DNA of 64,000 nucleotides from contig NW_020312068.1 of assembly GCF_002999335.1 (NCBI RefSeq), positions 53,330 to 117,329 on the forward strand. Reading direction: 5' to 3'. Of the stretch, positions 61,401-64,000 are shown piece after piece. The notes under the pieces were generated by a model that did no database searches, was not told the DNA's origin, and worked only from the letters and a program-made list of their open reading frames with translations. The DNA comes from Cyclospora cayetanensis. Its lineage: Eukaryota > Apicomplexa > Conoidasida > Eucoccidiorida > Eimeriidae. The position numbers were made by a program, and so were the translations under genes. Each line of letters opens with the position of its first letter. Position 1 is the first letter of the stretch.

Positions 61401-61967
61401 AAGAGTAAAACGAAAGGATTGCTTGCCTTTAAGCTGAACGTCACCGCTCTGATTCCTTTTAAATTAGTTCATATTTCGTGTAGAGCGTTAGGCTTTCACA
61501 ACTATACATTGCAGTGATTCAGTTTGCAGGATCCATGCCTGCTTATCGCTTTTTTTGCGATTCAGAAAAGACTTGCATATGGACAGCTTGCCCAGCGATG
61601 CAAGGGATCTTCCGATCACGCTAATATTTGTGGAGACCAACAAAAGTTCTGTGGTAAGCTGAGCTTTATGCTTTTTTCACCGTGTGCCTAGTCATCGAAA
61701 CTGTCAGCCTCTGGTGTTCTTACCGAGGTGAGTTGGGGCAACTTCATATCCAAGATGATGTATAGAAAGTATTCGGTGCTGACTGGGGGACCCGCTGGCC
61801 AAGTCTAAGAGTTCATGTGCTCCGGAATCTGAGAGAATACCGTCCAGCTGCAGACTTATCTGCTGTCCGCTAGGAGTCGAGAAGACTCCCCCGCTGCACG
61901 CCCAAAGGGACATGACTGCCAGAGGCAGTACTACAAGCCTGGAGGAAGCGGCGATGAAGGGCCTCAT
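52490..61967 (-). CDS. large secreted protein, 5' half of locus
   Basis: Twenty-four exons join in phase to 1,874 residues if the gene stops at 52492-52490. They are 61967-61724, 61389-61313, 61261-61146, 61015-60924, 60805-60583, 60519-60258, 60127-59926, 59676-59522, 59329-59149, 58822-58724, 58481-58341, 58266-57983, 57821-57747, 57443-56888, 56727-56535, 56421-56262, 55907-55649, 55515-55357, 55169-54801, 54671-54346, 54230-53520, 53461-53237, 53183-52844, 52665-52490. The start was chosen because it opens a signal peptide (LVVLPLAVMSLWACSGGVFS); an in-frame ATG lies about 50 codons upstream. The rest has few Cys, no recognised domain, and one clear hydrophobic segment near the end (TVLLFTGLFLL). 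The in-phase fit of 23 introns supports the model. It is probably the first part of a longer gene that continues to 44 kb. A rhoptry-neck-type protein is possible but unproven. Confidence 0.68.
61890..61967 (-). other. signal peptide-coding segment
   Basis: The first 26 codons give a short positive start (MRPFIAASSR), a hydrophobic core with Leu, Val and Ala, and small residues suited to cleavage after about 24-26. Entry into the secretory pathway is the expected result. It is the only convincing signal peptide in the window. Confidence 0.65.
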
Positions 61968-64000
61968 TGTTGCTTGCAGGCAGACACGCGTGCTCAATGC
62001 TTTTGAGACACTGCCCCTTCTTTCCTGCCTGCATGAGGTTACACAATAAAATATCTCCAACCGGCTTAGTTTAGTCTCTGCTGAAGGTTCTTGAGATACA
62101 TAAGCAAGAGGAAAAGATGACAAGTTTACTGCCCACAGAGGAGAAGAAGGGGAGGCTGGTCATTGCACTCCTCACTCTAGGCGGGTTTCATGAGGCCTGC
62201 CAAGTAATTGGTCATTGTGCATGGAGCGTCTCTCAGTTCGAAAAGCAAAACAGATTAATCATATAAATGTCTACTCTAAAGGGGTACACCTCATGCGGTG
62301 GCGGTGAACGTGCTTGTTGCAGTCTCCTCTGTCTTGGGAATTGACGAGTAGCAGACTGGTGATGGGACTGATCCGCTGCCATGTCGAAGAAGTTGCACAT
62401 ATCGTAAAACGGAGGAAACCACTTATTCTTCAAGCATTAAATTTGCCAGCTACCATCTTAATTTATTGTTTTACACACTTTATCGAGATAATGTCTCATT
62501 GCATCACGAGCCGCGGTAAAAGGGACTGCAAATGCGTGCAAGACAGCGCGGTAGGGGTGTTGAGCGAAAACATTATATACGTCCAATCCTTGCCAAAACT
62601 CCATCATATTTTTAATTTATTCGGTGCTCTGGTGCTTCCTGCCAACGGGTGAATGCGCCCGGCGTTTGATTTCATTGCTACAAAAATTATTGCCAGTCGC
62701 AGGCTGGACAAGCCACCATACTAGCGGCTAACAAAAAGCCGTGGGAGGAGAGGGTTATTTCATCACCTCACTCTCCTAATGCACTTTACACAATACGTGC
62801 CCCATAAATGCACCTGGACCTCCGCCAAACTGTACTCTAGTGCTCTCAGTAACACACTGGCAGTAGCAAATTAAGCTCCAGTTTAATCGCCTCCTACTAC
62901 ACTAGTAATATTCGAAGCAAAATTCAGTAGATATCGCTGATCGATTTGGCTGTCTTATACGCCAGTGGTGAGCGCAGAGTGTTGCTAGCTCGATACTACA
63001 CGAAGCAATATTTGGGGGGATGCGTTGCATGCCATGTGTACCTAGCTGTGAATGATCAGAGTGCTTACTGCGTGCAGCCGCGCCGACCCAACCTGTCCCT
63101 CCTTCTTCAAATCAAGAACTCTGAAGCGCTTAGGAACAACGAAGGAGTATTTTTTTGGAAGTGCTTACTAAGATCCGATGAAGTGGGTATCGCGTTTGGG
63201 GGTGTCACCCTTCAGAATCTTCCGATGGAGCGCAATTAGCACGACGTAGCTCGATGCAGCTGCTCCACACTTATCCACTGGTGGTGACTCATTGGGAAAA
63301 CATGATTTCCTAGAACAGCAGCCTAGTTCTGATCAAATCCCACACACTGTTGCCAATAATAACCCAATCTGGGCAATTGAGGAGCTGTGGCCATGGACGT
63401 TCACGAAGCCAAACATTTTTTTAAGGCAGCGTGGCCCGCCTGCAAGCGGATGTTGATACAGCATGCAAGGCTACACTTAATAGCCGCGGAAGGACACACT
63501 TATCTCCACAATTCAATACTTCAGAGGGTTATTGATTTTTCCTTTAAACAGCTGTCTCCTTCTCATGGATGCCCCTCCCCCATCATATTTTCCAACATGA
63601 GGGGAGGGCAGCTGGAGTGCCATTTGCTGCAGCCTCCAGCTTTCCAAGCAGGAAGATCTAGATGCATATAGCATATGGTGCGCATGCACACAATATTATA
63701 TCTTGTTGGACTGAGCCAACACCACTCGGCAATAAGTAAGATACAGAGAAACCCAAGCCAGTCACGCATTTCCCTACTAATTCCTAGCCGCGTAAAACTA
63801 GTGAAGTAGAATTTATAAATTGTGGCAAGGCATGTGACATCCTGCCTCCCTCCCCCTTACATTTAACATGCGTGTCCTCCTGCTCCGTACCTGTGCGACG
63901 AAACCAACTGCGTCCTGGACTGCGGAAGAGCTTCTGCCATGAAGGCACTTCCCAGATGTGCGAAAAACACAGATCAGAAAGGCACAGTCTGCATCAACCG
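61968..64000. other. upstream and gene-poor end of the window
   Basis: The first few hundred bases should contain the promoter of the large secreted protein. Beyond that only short frames without motifs were found (62233-62433, 62314-62652, 62946-63239, 63387-63671). The LTR-like copy 5 sits at about 63.5-63.7 kb. Nothing else was recognised. Confidence 0.4.
63498..63700 (-). repeat. LTR-like fragment, copy 5, with hairpin
   Basis: CAATTCAATACTT, then CCCCTCCCCCATCAT...ACATGAGGGGAGGG (an imperfect hairpin), then GCAGCTGGAGTGCC and the end GGTGCGCATGCACACAATATT follow the family order. No gag or pol remnant was seen to its left within reach of the neighbouring gene, so it may be a solo LTR. 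Confidence 0.45.

Overview
This window looks like nuclear DNA of an eimeriid coccidian (Apicomplexa), most likely an Eimeria species. The genes have many introns with GT-AG ends, and one probable GC-AG intron. Some proteins carry long CAG-coded runs of alanine or glutamine. CAG-rich blocks alternate with plain sequence, which is the known Eimeria pattern. Decayed chromovirus-like (Ty3/gypsy) LTR retroelements fill the gene-poor parts; such elements are known from Eimeria. The species call is inference. No search was run, and all exon borders were read by hand from splice signals, reading phase and protein family motifs.

Layout. From 1 to about 8.6 kb there is no convincing gene, but there is a decayed retroelement on the minus strand at about 3.7-5.5 kb. 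From 8.6 to 18.5 kb is a CAG-rich block with an unrecognised spliced plus-strand gene (about 8.6-11 kb) and a complete MYST histone acetyltransferase (14,656-18,520, 10 exons). From 18.5 to 26.4 kb is another gene-poor stretch holding a second, longer retroelement relic (about 21.7-24.7 kb). Then come a GYF-domain protein with collagen-like and polyglutamine regions (26,407-30,895), a DNAJC9-like J protein (32,577-34,078, minus), a complete VPS4 AAA ATPase (34,918-39,230, 15 exons) and a complete DPH6 diphthine-ammonia ligase (40,420-43,651). The right third (44,071-61,967, minus) is one very large split locus for a secreted, membrane-spanning protein. It can be read as one gene of about 3,200 residues or as two neighbours. 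The last 2 kb hold only a retroelement LTR-like fragment.

How the genes relate. They are independent nuclear genes: chromatin (MYST), probable mRNA or translation control (GYF), histone or Hsp70 chaperoning (J protein), ESCRT disassembly (VPS4) and translation factor modification (DPH6). The large secreted protein is the only one that looks parasite-specific, and its size, signal peptide and membrane segments make an apical-organelle (rhoptry neck type) role worth testing.
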